A DNA stretch of 57,796 nucleotides. Source: Halomonas sp. Lineage in GTDB: Bacteria > Pseudomonadota > Gammaproteobacteria > Pseudomonadales > Halomonadaceae. Position numbers and translations under genes: made by a program. The notes under the pieces are model-generated. The model had not been told where the DNA came from and did no database searches. It saw only the letters and a program-made list of their open reading frames with translations. Positions 35,363 through 43,340 of the stretch are shown piece by piece (within the stretch, counting starts at the first letter, position 1; every line of letters begins with the position of its first letter). The stretch covers positions 1 to 57,796 of the forward strand of contig NZ_JAFWFN010000011.1 of the NCBI RefSeq assembly GCF_017515565.1, read 5' to 3'.

Positions 35363-36072
35363 CAGCGCATTCCCTGCAAAACGCCACTTTCATATGCGAG
35401 TGGGTCGATGGCTTGGTTAGCGCTAAAGGCGGCCAGGCGTTCTCGGCAGCTGCCACACTTGCCGCAGGCGAGTTCGCGCCCTTCATAGCAGGTCCAGGTG
35501 TCGCGATAGTCTAGACCCATGGCGAGCCCATCACGCAAAATCTCCGCCTTGGTAGATTGCAGGTAGGGGGCGTGGATCGTGACGGGGTCAAAATTAGCGA
35601 TACCAGACACGTGGTTCATGGCTTGAACAAATTCAGGACGACAGTCAGGGTAGAGAATATGGTCGCCCCCATGGGCACCATAGTCGACGCGCTGGGCGCC
35701 AATGTTGACCGCCTTTGCAATCGCAAGTGAAAGCAGGATCATATTGCGGTTAGGTACTACGGTGGCGCGCAGGTTATCCGCCGCGTAGTCGCCTTCGGGC
35801 ATGGCAATGGCATCGCTGGTTAATGCCGAGTTATCAATCAGGCCATGAATAGCACGTATATCAACTACCTGATGAGGCACCTGGAGCTGTTGGCAAACGT
35901 TGCGTGCCGTGATCAATTCTCGTGCGTGGCGCTGTCCATAATCAAACGAGAGCGCGTGAACGGTGAGGCCTTCGTTTAGCGCGCGGTGAAGTACTGTGTA
36001 GGAGTCCATGCCGCCGGAATAAATCACAACGGTGGAAGACGCGTTTGCGTCTGAAGTGGTGGTTAACGACAT
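35362..36072 (-). CDS. queC: 7-cyano-7-deazaguanine (preQ0) synthase QueC
   Basis: The 236-residue enzyme has the PP-loop [14 protein letters not shown] for ATP and the C-terminal zinc knuckle [19 protein letters not shown]. It makes preQ0 from 7-carboxy-7-deazaguanine, ammonia and ATP, the last shared step toward queuosine in tRNA. It is the first gene of queC-queE-queD-ykgJ. The leader contains a 7-bp palindrome and an A-rich stretch, but I cannot match it to a known preQ1 riboswitch. Confidence 0.96.
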   Translation of the reverse strand: MSLTTTSDANASSTVVIYSGGMDSYTVLHRALNEGLTVHALSFDYGQRHARELITARNVCQQLQVPHQVVDIRAIHGLIDNSALTSDAIAMPEGDYAADNLRATVVPNRNMILLSLAIAKAVNIGAQRVDYGAHGGDHILYPDCRPEFVQAMNHVSGIANFDPVTIHAPYLQSTKAEILRDGLAMGLDYRDTWTCYEGRELACGKCGSCRERLAAFSANQAIDPLAYESGVLQGMR

Positions 36073-36109
36073 TATTAATACTCACTGTTCGGAGAATTTT
36101 TTAGGCGCG

Positions 36110-36124
36110 TTAGCGTCACGCTAA
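36110..36124 (-). promoter_or_regulatory. Hairpin in the queC leader
   Basis: TTAGCGT-C-ACGCTAA is a perfect 15-base inverted repeat 38 bases upstream of the queC start. On the minus strand it is followed by CTAAAAAATT and GGAG-poor sequence. A preQ1-I type riboswitch also combines a hairpin with an A-rich tail, but its conserved loop bases are not seen here. Confidence 0.3.
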
Positions 36125-36277
36125 GCGATGATCCGGGGTCCGGTCCGGAAGGGCGGCAGTGTACGCAATGTGGGGTTATCTGACCAGAGGTAGTCACAGC
36201 CAGTGCCCCGCTTCGTTGTGTATGTCGGCATGGTTTGGCATGTTAAGCTGTTAATCCCAGCCGTAAGAGACAAGCTC

Positions 36278-36694
36278 ATGGCCACCATAGAACATAGTGA
36301 AATTATTAAAGCGTCTCCAGAGCGCGTATTTGAGCTGTTGCGCCGCGTTGAAGATTTTGCGGACTATTCTGATTTAATTCGCTCGATCGATACGTTAGGC
36401 AATGACCGTTACCGTTGGCATGTACGGGCGGTGGGTATGGACTGGTCGTTCGATGTGGCAGTGACAGAAATTCAGCCCCCACACGTGTTGGCGTGGGAGT
36501 CGTTGGAAGGGGTGAAAAACCAGGGGCGCTATCAGTTGCGTGCAGTGCCTGAAGGAACAGAGGTTGAGTTAACCTTGCGCTATGATATTCGTAATCGCTT
36601 AATGGAAAAAGCGGTAAACAAAGCTGCCAAACCTTTAGTAGGTAAAGTCAGCCGCCAAATACTTGAACGGGTTGAAGCTCGGTTAAATGAATAA
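36278..36694 (+). CDS. SRPBCC-family (polyketide cyclase/START-like) protein
   Basis: The product has 138 residues from the ATG at 36278 (MATIEHSEIIKASPERVFEL) with AAGAGA upstream; the longer open frame from 36203 is unlikely. The N-terminus and FADYSDLIRSIDTLG, plus VLAWESLEG and the amphipathic C-terminal helix, match the SRPBCC lipid-binding fold. It probably binds a hydrophobic ligand. It resembles CoQ-binding/RatA-type proteins only in general fold, so no specific role is assigned. It overlaps the next gene by 8 bases. Confidence 0.75.
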   Translation: MATIEHSEIIKASPERVFELLRRVEDFADYSDLIRSIDTLGNDRYRWHVRAVGMDWSFDVAVTEIQPPHVLAWESLEGVKNQGRYQLRAVPEGTEVELTLRYDIRNRLMEKAVNKAAKPLVGKVSRQILERVEARLNE

Positions 36695-37352
36695 TTTCAC
36701 ACGATACTCATGGCGTTGGGCCGCGGGCTTCGCGGTCGTGGCCATGCTTGCTTATGTTTGGTTATGGTACTCCCCTGATTTAATGGCGGTAAAGCGCTGG
36801 GCAGCCACGATGTCTCATCATCCAGTGGTGATCATTGGCGTAATGGTAACAATGGCGGTAACCCTTGCCATTGGTTTACCAGGCAGTATTGGCTTGTGGT
36901 TGATTGCCCCTTTTTATTCACCACTGATTGCGACGTTTATGTTGACCATTAGCAGTGTTGCAGGTGCGTGGGGCGCTTACCAGTTAGCGGCAAATGCGGG
37001 CGACCGCTGGAACCCTAAAGGGTTGACGCTTAAGGTCATGGAAACATTAGAGGCGCGTAGCGATCTTCTTACCCAATGCGCGTTACGTATCCTGCCGGGC
37101 TTTCCGCATTCGGTGATTAACTTTGCTGCCGGTCTTCGACGCATTTCGCTGGGCCGCTATTTAATCGCGGCGGCGCTTGGCTTGTCAGTAAAGTGGGCGG
37201 TCTATAGTAGTGCCATTTATGGCGCACTTGAGGCAATTGAAGAAGAAAATGCGCTTCAGTTTGAGGTTATATTCCCACTTTTAGCATTGGCATTACTGCT
37301 GCTTGTAGGCGGCTGGTATCGGCGCCGCGTTGAAGCGGCGCGTGATTTTTAG
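36687..37352 (+). CDS. VTT/TVP38-TMEM64 family membrane protein
   Basis: The 221-residue protein has about six membrane segments and the VTT (SNARE-associated) core: MAVTLAIGLPGSIGLWLIAP, and RILPGFPHSVINFAAGL in the conserved re-entrant region. Bacterial VTT proteins are relatives of DedA and are linked to lipid scrambling or membrane homeostasis; the substrate here is unknown. Its start lies in the end of the SRPBCC gene, so the two are probably cotranscribed. Confidence 0.8.
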   Translation: MNNFTRYSWRWAAGFAVVAMLAYVWLWYSPDLMAVKRWAATMSHHPVVIIGVMVTMAVTLAIGLPGSIGLWLIAPFYSPLIATFMLTISSVAGAWGAYQLAANAGDRWNPKGLTLKVMETLEARSDLLTQCALRILPGFPHSVINFAAGLRRISLGRYLIAAALGLSVKWAVYSSAIYGALEAIEEENALQFEVIFPLLALALLLLVGGWYRRRVEAARDF

Positions 37353-37412
37353 CAGTTATTTAAGAGCATTAATCGCCCTGGCTACTCTGCTCAGGGCATG
37401 TATTGCGGGTGG

Positions 37413-37652
37413 TTAGGCGGTCTTGTGCATTGATGCGTCAAGGTGGTCAACCACTTCTGCCCAGTCAGCATCTGCTTCAACGGCTTCGCGTAGAAACTCT
37501 GCTTGGCCTTCATTCCAGCAGGGAGCATCTGCTAGGGCCATCTCTTCGGGGAGCGGCGAGTTACGTTGTATAAAGCGCTCGATGGATTCTGAATCAGAGG
37601 GTAATCCAAGCTGCTCAAAAAGTTCGCTAAAATGGTGTACGGGTTGTTCCAT
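37413..37652 (-). CDS. DUF2789 domain protein
   Basis: The 79-residue acidic protein has HHFSELFEQLGLPSDSESIE, LADAPCWNEGQAEFLREA and DADWAEVVDHLDA, the complete DUF2789 pattern of gammaproteobacteria. Its function is unknown. A weak GGAAAG ribosome-binding site precedes the ATG. It is a lone gene convergent with the VTT gene. A GCCCTG/CAGGGC hairpin near 37375-37397 lies between them but lacks a T-run. Confidence 0.82.
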   Translation of the reverse strand: MEQPVHHFSELFEQLGLPSDSESIERFIQRNSPLPEEMALADAPCWNEGQAEFLREAVEADADWAEVVDHLDASMHKTA

Positions 37653-37737
37653 ATTTTACTTTCCTTTCCGTTGGTTAACGTACACTTAAACATAGCGTGA
37701 ATGAGCGACTATGCCAGTCTCTTTTCTTAAAAGCGCG

Positions 37738-38808
37738 TTAGCATTCTCCGACGAGTGGTGTCAAAAAGCGGCGACGCTGGTCTTCGAAAGAGAGCGGTTG
37801 GGCGAGTAAGTGAACCAGCTTGGTATAGGCAGCTTCGGGCGTCATGTCATCGCCTGAGAGTACGCCAGCGTCGGCAAGGCCGTCGCCTGCCGCATAGGCA
37901 CCTAAATGAATGCTACCCTGGGGGCATTGGCTAATCGCAGCAATGAGTTTGCCTTCACCGCTTGCCTTAGCAATGAGCGCGAGTAAGTCAGGGTTGCTAG
38001 GAAGGTTGCCCGCCCCCCATAGCTGTAACAGCGCACCTTTGATGCGTGAGTCGCCAAGTATGCTCTCCAATTGCCACGAGCTAATACTAGGCCAAAGGAC
38101 TACCCTTGCCACTTCACCCTGGGCTACCGGAAGATAGTCGGCCAGCTCAAAGCGTGGGGCGCCTCGCTGTTGGCAGGCCAGTCCCCGGCTAGGATAGTGT
38201 ATAAAGTCATCGCCTACGCGCTCCCCAATGACTGGGTAATTGGGAGAGGAGAACGCATCCACGGCGTCACTGTGCTGCTTAATGGAGCGAACGCCTCGTA
38301 ACAACCGGTTTGCAAAATAGATAGCAACTTCTTGCAGCGCTGGTTGGGCGGCAAAGCGGAACGCGCCGTATAGATTATCCAGGGCGTCGCTATTCAGGGC
38401 CTCTAGCGGCTGCATGGCGCCTGTTAACACCACGGGACGATCTATTCCTTGTAACTGATAAGCAAGGCTGGCGGCTGTCCAGCTTAATGTGTCGGTGCCA
38501 TGAATAATCACGAAGCCGCGATAGGCGGTTACGTTGTCGGCGATGTCTCTTGCTAACTGCTGCCAGTTAAGCGGTGTGGCAGCACTTGAGTCGATTAGCG
38601 ACGCGTAGCTAATAACATCGTAAGCGGGCAGGCTTTGCCGTTGCGCCAGGGGCAGGTGGCTTAATGCTTGATGTAGGCGCTCACGAAAATTACCGCCCGG
38701 GGTTAGGCCATTCGCCTGTTGCAACATACCTATGGTGCCGCCGGTATAAATGACCAGCAGGCGCTCTTTAGTGGGAGCTGCAGATGTTAAAGGTGACGTC
38801 GTGCTCAA
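37738..38808 (-). CDS. ansA: Type I (cytoplasmic) L-asparaginase
   Basis: The 356-residue enzyme has the first catalytic Thr motif VIYTGGTIGM and the second motif FVIIHGTDTLSWTAAS. No signal peptide is present, which fits the low-affinity cytoplasmic AnsA class. It deaminates asparagine to aspartate. The frame begins at a TTG codon (38808) with AGGA upstream; there is no ATG before the TGGTIG motif, so a TTG start is likely. It is followed after about 85 bases by the DUF2789 gene on the same strand. Confidence 0.92.
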   Translation of the reverse strand: MSTTSPLTSAAPTKERLLVIYTGGTIGMLQQANGLTPGGNFRERLHQALSHLPLAQRQSLPAYDVISYASLIDSSAATPLNWQQLARDIADNVTAYRGFVIIHGTDTLSWTAASLAYQLQGIDRPVVLTGAMQPLEALNSDALDNLYGAFRFAAQPALQEVAIYFANRLLRGVRSIKQHSDAVDAFSSPNYPVIGERVGDDFIHYPSRGLACQQRGAPRFELADYLPVAQGEVARVVLWPSISSWQLESILGDSRIKGALLQLWGAGNLPSNPDLLALIAKASGEGKLIAAISQCPQGSIHLGAYAAGDGLADAGVLSGDDMTPEAAYTKLVHLLAQPLSFEDQRRRFLTPLVGEC

Positions 38809-38882
38809 AGCATTATCCTAAAATAGTCGATGACTGCGTTAACAAGCCGCTTTACATCGGTAGCGTTAGTGTCACTAGTAAT

Positions 38883-40082
38883 TTAGTTGTTATTTACTAG
38901 CAGTTCGCCTGACTGGTCATCTAGTCGACGTTTACGACCAGCTAGAAGCGCAAACCCGCAGCAGATTAGTATCAATAAAATAAGTAGCCAAGCGATGTCT
39001 TCAGTGCCAGCACCTGCTTGGAGCATCAGGCCCACGCCAAATGGCCCAAGGGCTGCAAGCGTGTAACCTCCACCCTGGACGAGGCCAGAGAGCTGACCGG
39101 CTAAACGGGAATTAGCGGTTCTCAATACCAGAAGGCTTAGTGCTAAGCTGAAGCTGCCGCCTTGGCCAATGCCAAGTAGTGCTGCCCCTGGCCACTTCCA
39201 GGCCAGGGGCGCGATTAGCAGCATCCAAAGACCTAGTGCAGTGCTGAACAGAACCAACAGCAGGGCGGGACGCTGGTCTTTGCCTAAGCGTGCCAGCCAA
39301 GGGGCGGATAGTGCAGCGCCTAGCTGGCACATGATTGAAATAGCCATTGTCCAGCCCGCGGCGGCCTCATTATATCCGCGATATACCAGCAGTGTGGGCA
39401 GCCAGCCGAACACGATATACGCCATTGAGGACTGGATGCCCATAAACAGCATGACATGCCAAGTCAGCGGTTTGCGTAGCAAATGTAAAAGCGGTGCTTT
39501 TGGTGAAGTGGGTAACTGAGATTGCTGGGTTTTGGGCGCTTTTGCGACCCATAGAAGTAATGCCACAAGCGCCAACAGTGACCAGCTCATTAAACTCAGT
39601 TGCCAGCTTCCCAGCCAATGCATTAATGGAACGCTAAGCCCCGCTCCCAGTGCGCCCCCAAGGCAGAGCGCCATGGTGTAAAGCCCGGTTAGTAAGTCGG
39701 CACTTCCAGGCAGCTCTCGTTTGACCAGGGCGGGCAGCAACGTACCACTAATCCCGATAGCCGTGCCGGCCATAGCAGAACCAATAAATAGGCTGCCGGG
39801 CAGCGGTAGCCCTCTAACTATTAGCCCACTAGCTAATAGTAAAAGCGCACCGCTTAGCGCACGTTCACTACCAAATCGGTGGGCCAGCAGTGGTGCAAGT
39901 GGGGCCGACAAGCCGAGGAAAAGAACCGGTAAGGTGGTGAGAATGCCTGCGGCAGCAGGTGATAATCCGGCGGTCTCTTGTAGGCGGTTCAGCAGTGGGG
40001 CAACCGATGACATAGCAGGGCGTAAATTAAGCCCTACTACGAACATCAGTAAGATGAAGGTGAATGCACGACGAGAGACCAT
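38883..40082 (-). CDS. MFS transporter, CynX/NimT family
   Basis: The 399-residue protein has twelve hydrophobic segments. The start FILLMFVVGLNLRPAMSSVA and LPVLFLGLSAPLAPLLAHRFG match the CynX/NimT (cyanate/nitroimidazole) branch of the major facilitator superfamily. The substrate cannot be deduced; members of the branch take up cyanate, glucosinolates or drugs. It starts 15 bases after the preceding unknown gene and may share its transcript. Confidence 0.85.
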   Translation of the reverse strand: MVSRRAFTFILLMFVVGLNLRPAMSSVAPLLNRLQETAGLSPAAAGILTTLPVLFLGLSAPLAPLLAHRFGSERALSGALLLLASGLIVRGLPLPGSLFIGSAMAGTAIGISGTLLPALVKRELPGSADLLTGLYTMALCLGGALGAGLSVPLMHWLGSWQLSLMSWSLLALVALLLWVAKAPKTQQSQLPTSPKAPLLHLLRKPLTWHVMLFMGIQSSMAYIVFGWLPTLLVYRGYNEAAAGWTMAISIMCQLGAALSAPWLARLGKDQRPALLLVLFSTALGLWMLLIAPLAWKWPGAALLGIGQGGSFSLALSLLVLRTANSRLAGQLSGLVQGGGYTLAALGPFGVGLMLQAGAGTEDIAWLLILLILICCGFALLAGRKRRLDDQSGELLVNNN

Positions 40083-40097
40083 GGCGGGCGCTTACGC

Positions 40098-40601
40098 TTA
40101 TTTAAGGTGTGGACGTAAATCTCCACGCACCGCATCTAGCAGGGTAATAAAGTGGTAGTCCTGAGGAGTGTCCAAGCAGTCTACCCGTACCTGGGTGCGC
40201 ATTCCTTTATTGATATCTAATTTATCATAGATTTCGAGGGTTAGCTTGCGCGCAGGTTTATCGCCAGGAGCGATAATGCCTTCTTCAAGGGTAAACGTTT
40301 CAAGCAAGGTTACGCGCACCCGTGTGCTGTTGCCTTCGCTGAGTACACGCCGCACGAAGAGCCAGCCTTCGCAGGGGAGTGCGTCATTGCTGTCGCGCTC
40401 GCGCAAAAAAAGCGTGCGGTAGCAGGCGCCTTCCACCGAAGCCTTTTCAGCCATGCTGCGATATGCTTGAAGCACTTGTCCTGAAGAAGCACGCGCATCT
40501 TCCAGGCGTTGTGAAATACCTTGATGTTCGCGACTCAGTTGCTCTTGATGCTGAAAGGCAAGCCACTGACGGTATTCATTAATTAGTTGCTTCGACGCCA
40601 T
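40098..40601 (-). CDS. Protein of unknown function (167 residues)
   Basis: The product starts at the ATG at 40601 (MASKQLINEYRQWLAFQHQE) with GGAG upstream; six further in-frame residues are unlikely. It is charged and soluble, with no signal peptide or membrane segment. The N-terminal third is a long helix rich in Gln/Glu/Arg; the rest has alternating strand-like segments (GWLFVRRVLSE, TRVRVTLLETFTLEEG). I do not recognise the family. It lies between the rhlE-like helicase gene and the MFS gene on the same strand. Confidence 0.65.
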   Translation of the reverse strand: MASKQLINEYRQWLAFQHQEQLSREHQGISQRLEDARASSGQVLQAYRSMAEKASVEGACYRTLFLRERDSNDALPCEGWLFVRRVLSEGNSTRVRVTLLETFTLEEGIIAPGDKPARKLTLEIYDKLDINKGMRTQVRVDCLDTPQDYHFITLLDAVRGDLRPHLK

Positions 40602-40678
40602 AATCACTCCATGAATCAATTCAGCGGTAATGCCGGAATATGCAAGGCGCTAACCTTCGCATATTCCTTGTCGGCAGG

Positions 40679-41932
40679 CTAGCGGCGGGCGCGACGGCGT
40701 TCGCCGCCCGAAGGCGCAGATTGTCCGTCAGGCTTACGTTTGGCGCGGGGTTGCCGCTGGCCACGGCGCCCATTTTCAATTGGCTCGGGCTTGGCGTTGG
40801 GGTCAGGTTCGAAACCGGGCTCAATACGCTTGGGAAGTGTCTGCTTGATTAACCGTTCGATGCCGCTGAGTAAGCCATGCTCATCAACACATACCAGTGA
40901 GACGGCTTCACCGTTGCTGCCTGCACGACCTGTGCGGCCAATACGATGCACATAGTCTTCTGCTACATTAGGCAGGTCGAAGTTCACTACGTGGGGTAGT
41001 TCATTGATATCCAGCCCGCGTGCGGCGATATCGGTGGCCACCAATACCTGTAAATCGCCACTTTTGAAAGCCCCTAGCGCCCGAGTTCTGGCGCCTTGGC
41101 TCTTGTTGCCGTGGATTGCCATCGCAGGAATATCTTGCTTGGAGAGCTGTTCTGCTAGGCGGTTAGCGCCATGCTTGGTGCGTGTAAACACCAACACCTG
41201 AAACCAGCCATGCTGCTGGATCAAATGAGCGAGCAGTTCACGCTTTTTATCGCGATCTACGCGGTAAATGGCCTGCTCAATTCGTTCGGCTGTGGTGTTG
41301 CGCGGAGCAACTTCAATCAACGCAGGGTTGTCGAGCAGTTGCTGGGCGAGCGCTTGAATTTCATTTGAAAACGTCGCGGAAAATAGCAGGTTTTGACGCT
41401 GTTTTGGCACCAAGCGCAGCAGCCGCTTAATGTCATGAATAAAGCCCATATCGAGCATGCGATCCGCTTCATCGAGAACAAGAATTTCCACTGCGGATAA
41501 ATCGACATGGCCTTGCTGATGAAGGTCAAGCAGCCGGCCTGGGGTGGCAACCAAGACATCAAGACCTGCTTTTAAGGCATCCACCTGGGGTTGCTGGCCA
41601 ACACCACCAAAAATAATGTGAGAGCGTAGCGCAAGGTGTTGGCCGTAAGCGGCAACGCTTTCACCCACTTGGGCGGCCAGCTCACGGGTTGGGGTGAGGA
41701 CGAGAGCTCTTACTTGGCGTTTGGCGGGACGCTTACCGTTAGCGAGCCGCTGCAGCATAGGTAGCGTAAAACCAGCTGTTTTACCTGTGCCGGTTTGGGC
41801 ACTGGCGAGTAGGTCACGCCCCTCCAGTACAACGGGGATAGCCTTTAATTGAATAGGGGTTGGCTGGGTATAGCCTTGCGCGGTAACGGCGCGCAGTAAA
41901 TCGTCGTGCAGACCAAGTTCAGAAAAGCTCAT
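40679..41932 (-). CDS. rhlE: DEAD-box ATP-dependent RNA helicase, RhlE type
   Basis: The product has 417 residues from the ATG at 41932 ([20 protein letters not shown]), which has GGAGAA upstream. All helicase motifs are visible: [11 protein letters not shown] (I), PTRELAAQ (Ia), [13 protein letters not shown] (II), SATF (III), [11 protein letters not shown] (V) and [10 protein letters not shown] (VI). The basic, disordered C-terminus ([12 protein letters not shown]) is typical of RhlE. It acts in RNA remodelling, ribosome assembly and cold adaptation. Single gene with its own promoter region to the right. Confidence 0.93.
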   Translation of the reverse strand: MSFSELGLHDDLLRAVTAQGYTQPTPIQLKAIPVVLEGRDLLASAQTGTGKTAGFTLPMLQRLANGKRPAKRQVRALVLTPTRELAAQVGESVAAYGQHLALRSHIIFGGVGQQPQVDALKAGLDVLVATPGRLLDLHQQGHVDLSAVEILVLDEADRMLDMGFIHDIKRLLRLVPKQRQNLLFSATFSNEIQALAQQLLDNPALIEVAPRNTTAERIEQAIYRVDRDKKRELLAHLIQQHGWFQVLVFTRTKHGANRLAEQLSKQDIPAMAIHGNKSQGARTRALGAFKSGDLQVLVATDIAARGLDINELPHVVNFDLPNVAEDYVHRIGRTGRAGSNGEAVSLVCVDEHGLLSGIERLIKQTLPKRIEPGFEPDPNAKPEPIENGRRGQRQPRAKRKPDGQSAPSGGERRRARR

Positions 41933-42130
41933 GCGTTCTCCGCAATCACCTAGCAAGTAACACCGACAGGCGGCAGTTTGCTAAGCGTAATGTTCAAAAA
42001 GCGAGGATGATACACCGTCGCGGCAGCGAAGTTTGCCAGATAAAGTGCGCAGCCGCGATGGACATTTATTAGCCGTAAAAGGCAAGTACGTATGACAAAG
42101 CCTTGTTCGGAAGTGACGGGGTAGTGCTGA

Positions 42131-42164
42131 AAAATAACTGTGATACACCGCTACAGTGTATCAC
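42131..42164 (-). terminator. Palindromic hairpin, probable terminator after the HhH gene
   Basis: GTGATACAC-CGCTACA-GTGTATCAC (42140-42164) is a perfect 9-bp inverted repeat. On the minus strand it follows the HhH-protein stop by about 30 bases and is succeeded by AGTTATTTTT, a slightly offset T-run. The half-site TGATACACCG also occurs at 42008-42017, upstream of the helicase gene, so a regulatory role is an alternative. Confidence 0.55.
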
Positions 42165-42195
42165 GATTGCTAGCAGGCGACGCCTTTCAACGCGG

Positions 42196-42663
42196 TTATT
42201 GGTGGTCAACGTGCTGCGTATAAATGCTGGTAACCCGCGCATGACTGGCGGCAGGCAGTGGCAGCGAAGCTACTTCATCGGCGCTAAGCTCAAAGAGCTG
42301 GTTGGGGTGTGCTATGCCAGCATCAAATAGCTGCGCCGCCGTGGCAGGGCCAATGCCATCTAGTGCCATTAACGGGCGGGCAAAGCTTTCGAGAATATGT
42401 GCTTGCTGTTGAGCAGAGCTGGGGCCGCTGTATAGTTCAAGGGCTTGTTCAGCAACAAACTGTTCAATGCGCCCCAGCGTTTCAATAGCCTTTGCAGAGA
42501 CTCCCTGGGTAGTCAGTATATCGATGAGAGCATCGTGGCTATTTAGGGCCGTCTCTAATAGGGAGAGTGATGTGTCGCCCTCAAGCCATGCTTCAAGAGA
42601 ATGCGTTAGGCTTGCCAGGTGCTTGTGTAGCGCCTCAACGTCAAACGTATTGTCACTGTTCAT
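42196..42663 (-). CDS. Helix-hairpin-helix protein of unknown function
   Basis: The product has 155 residues from the ATG at 42663 (MNSDNTFDVEALHKHL); the open frame to 42720 is less likely. It is acidic and helical, with LMALDGIGPATAAQLFDAGI and QLFELSADEVASLPL near residues 102-140, a helix-hairpin-helix pair like those that bind DNA backbone in repair proteins. The N-terminal 95 residues match nothing I know. Its job may be DNA- or RNA-related, but this is inference. It is followed by a palindromic terminator and, upstream, by pqiABC. Confidence 0.7.
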   Translation of the reverse strand: MNSDNTFDVEALHKHLASLTHSLEAWLEGDTSLSLLETALNSHDALIDILTTQGVSAKAIETLGRIEQFVAEQALELYSGPSSAQQQAHILESFARPLMALDGIGPATAAQLFDAGIAHPNQLFELSADEVASLPLPAASHARVTSIYTQHVDHQ

Positions 42664-42737
42664 ATCGCGTCCTTGTCCGAGTCTCTGACGTAGCTTAGCC
42701 GTTAATAGGCAGGCCGACATGAGGTGCCTAAGCTAGC

Positions 42738-43328
42738 CTACTCAAAAAAGTTGCCTTGGCGTAGTTGATGTCCAATCTGGCCCGCAATGCTGGCCCAACT
42801 CTCGCCTAGTGAGCGTACCAATGCTGGGTAGCCATCTTCATTGAGTTCTGTTTCAGCAGTAAAACTTTTCATCGTCAACAGTTCATTGCTGGTGCTTCTA
42901 AGTTGCCACTGTCCGCTGGCCACAGCAATCCCATCATACCTTCCCTGGAACTGATCAATCTCAAGTTGCAGCGTTAGACCGCTGGGTGCATTGCTCTCTT
43001 CCCGGACTACTTGGATAGTGGGTAGCTCATGAGCAAGGTGCACCCGCAGTGAGCGCTCCAACTGGCGGCCTATGCTTTCCGCCCACTGATGCTCCCGCGC
43101 TTCGTTGAGGGCAATATCATCTAACTGCATAACAATGCCATCAACATCTAGATAATGTGCTAACCGTGGTGCGCTTACTTTAAGCGTGGCTTGGGGTTGA
43201 GCCGGAGCGTTAACCGCTGGGCTGCTAGGTAGCATGTAGCGTGCCGGGGGTGTAACGCTGTTTGCACAGGCCGACAGCAGAAGACTCAGGCTGAGCAACA
43301 GTAAAGCCTTAAGGGTCAGAAAGCGCAT
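42738..43328 (-). CDS. pqiC: Outer-membrane lipoprotein PqiC
   Basis: The product has 196 residues from the ATG at 43328 (AAGGA six bases before; the ATG at 43334 has none at proper distance). The lipoprotein signal SLSLLLSAC gives a lipidated Cys. The DUF330/ABC-transport auxiliary fold follows. PqiC anchors the PqiB needle at the outer membrane in the PqiABC lipid-transport/envelope-stress complex. It lies 6 bases from the pqiB stop at the end of the operon. Confidence 0.87.
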   Translation of the reverse strand: MRFLTLKALLLLSLSLLLSACANSVTPPARYMLPSSPAVNAPAQPQATLKVSAPRLAHYLDVDGIVMQLDDIALNEAREHQWAESIGRQLERSLRVHLAHELPTIQVVREESNAPSGLTLQLEIDQFQGRYDGIAVASGQWQLRSTSNELLTMKSFTAETELNEDGYPALVRSLGESWASIAGQIGHQLRQGNFFE

Positions 43329-43340
43329 AGTCATTCCTTG

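Noticed and set aside
37375-37397. GCCCTG/CAGGGC hairpin between the VTT and DUF2789 genes as a terminator
   Set aside because: There is no T-run on either strand, so it is recorded only as a hairpin.
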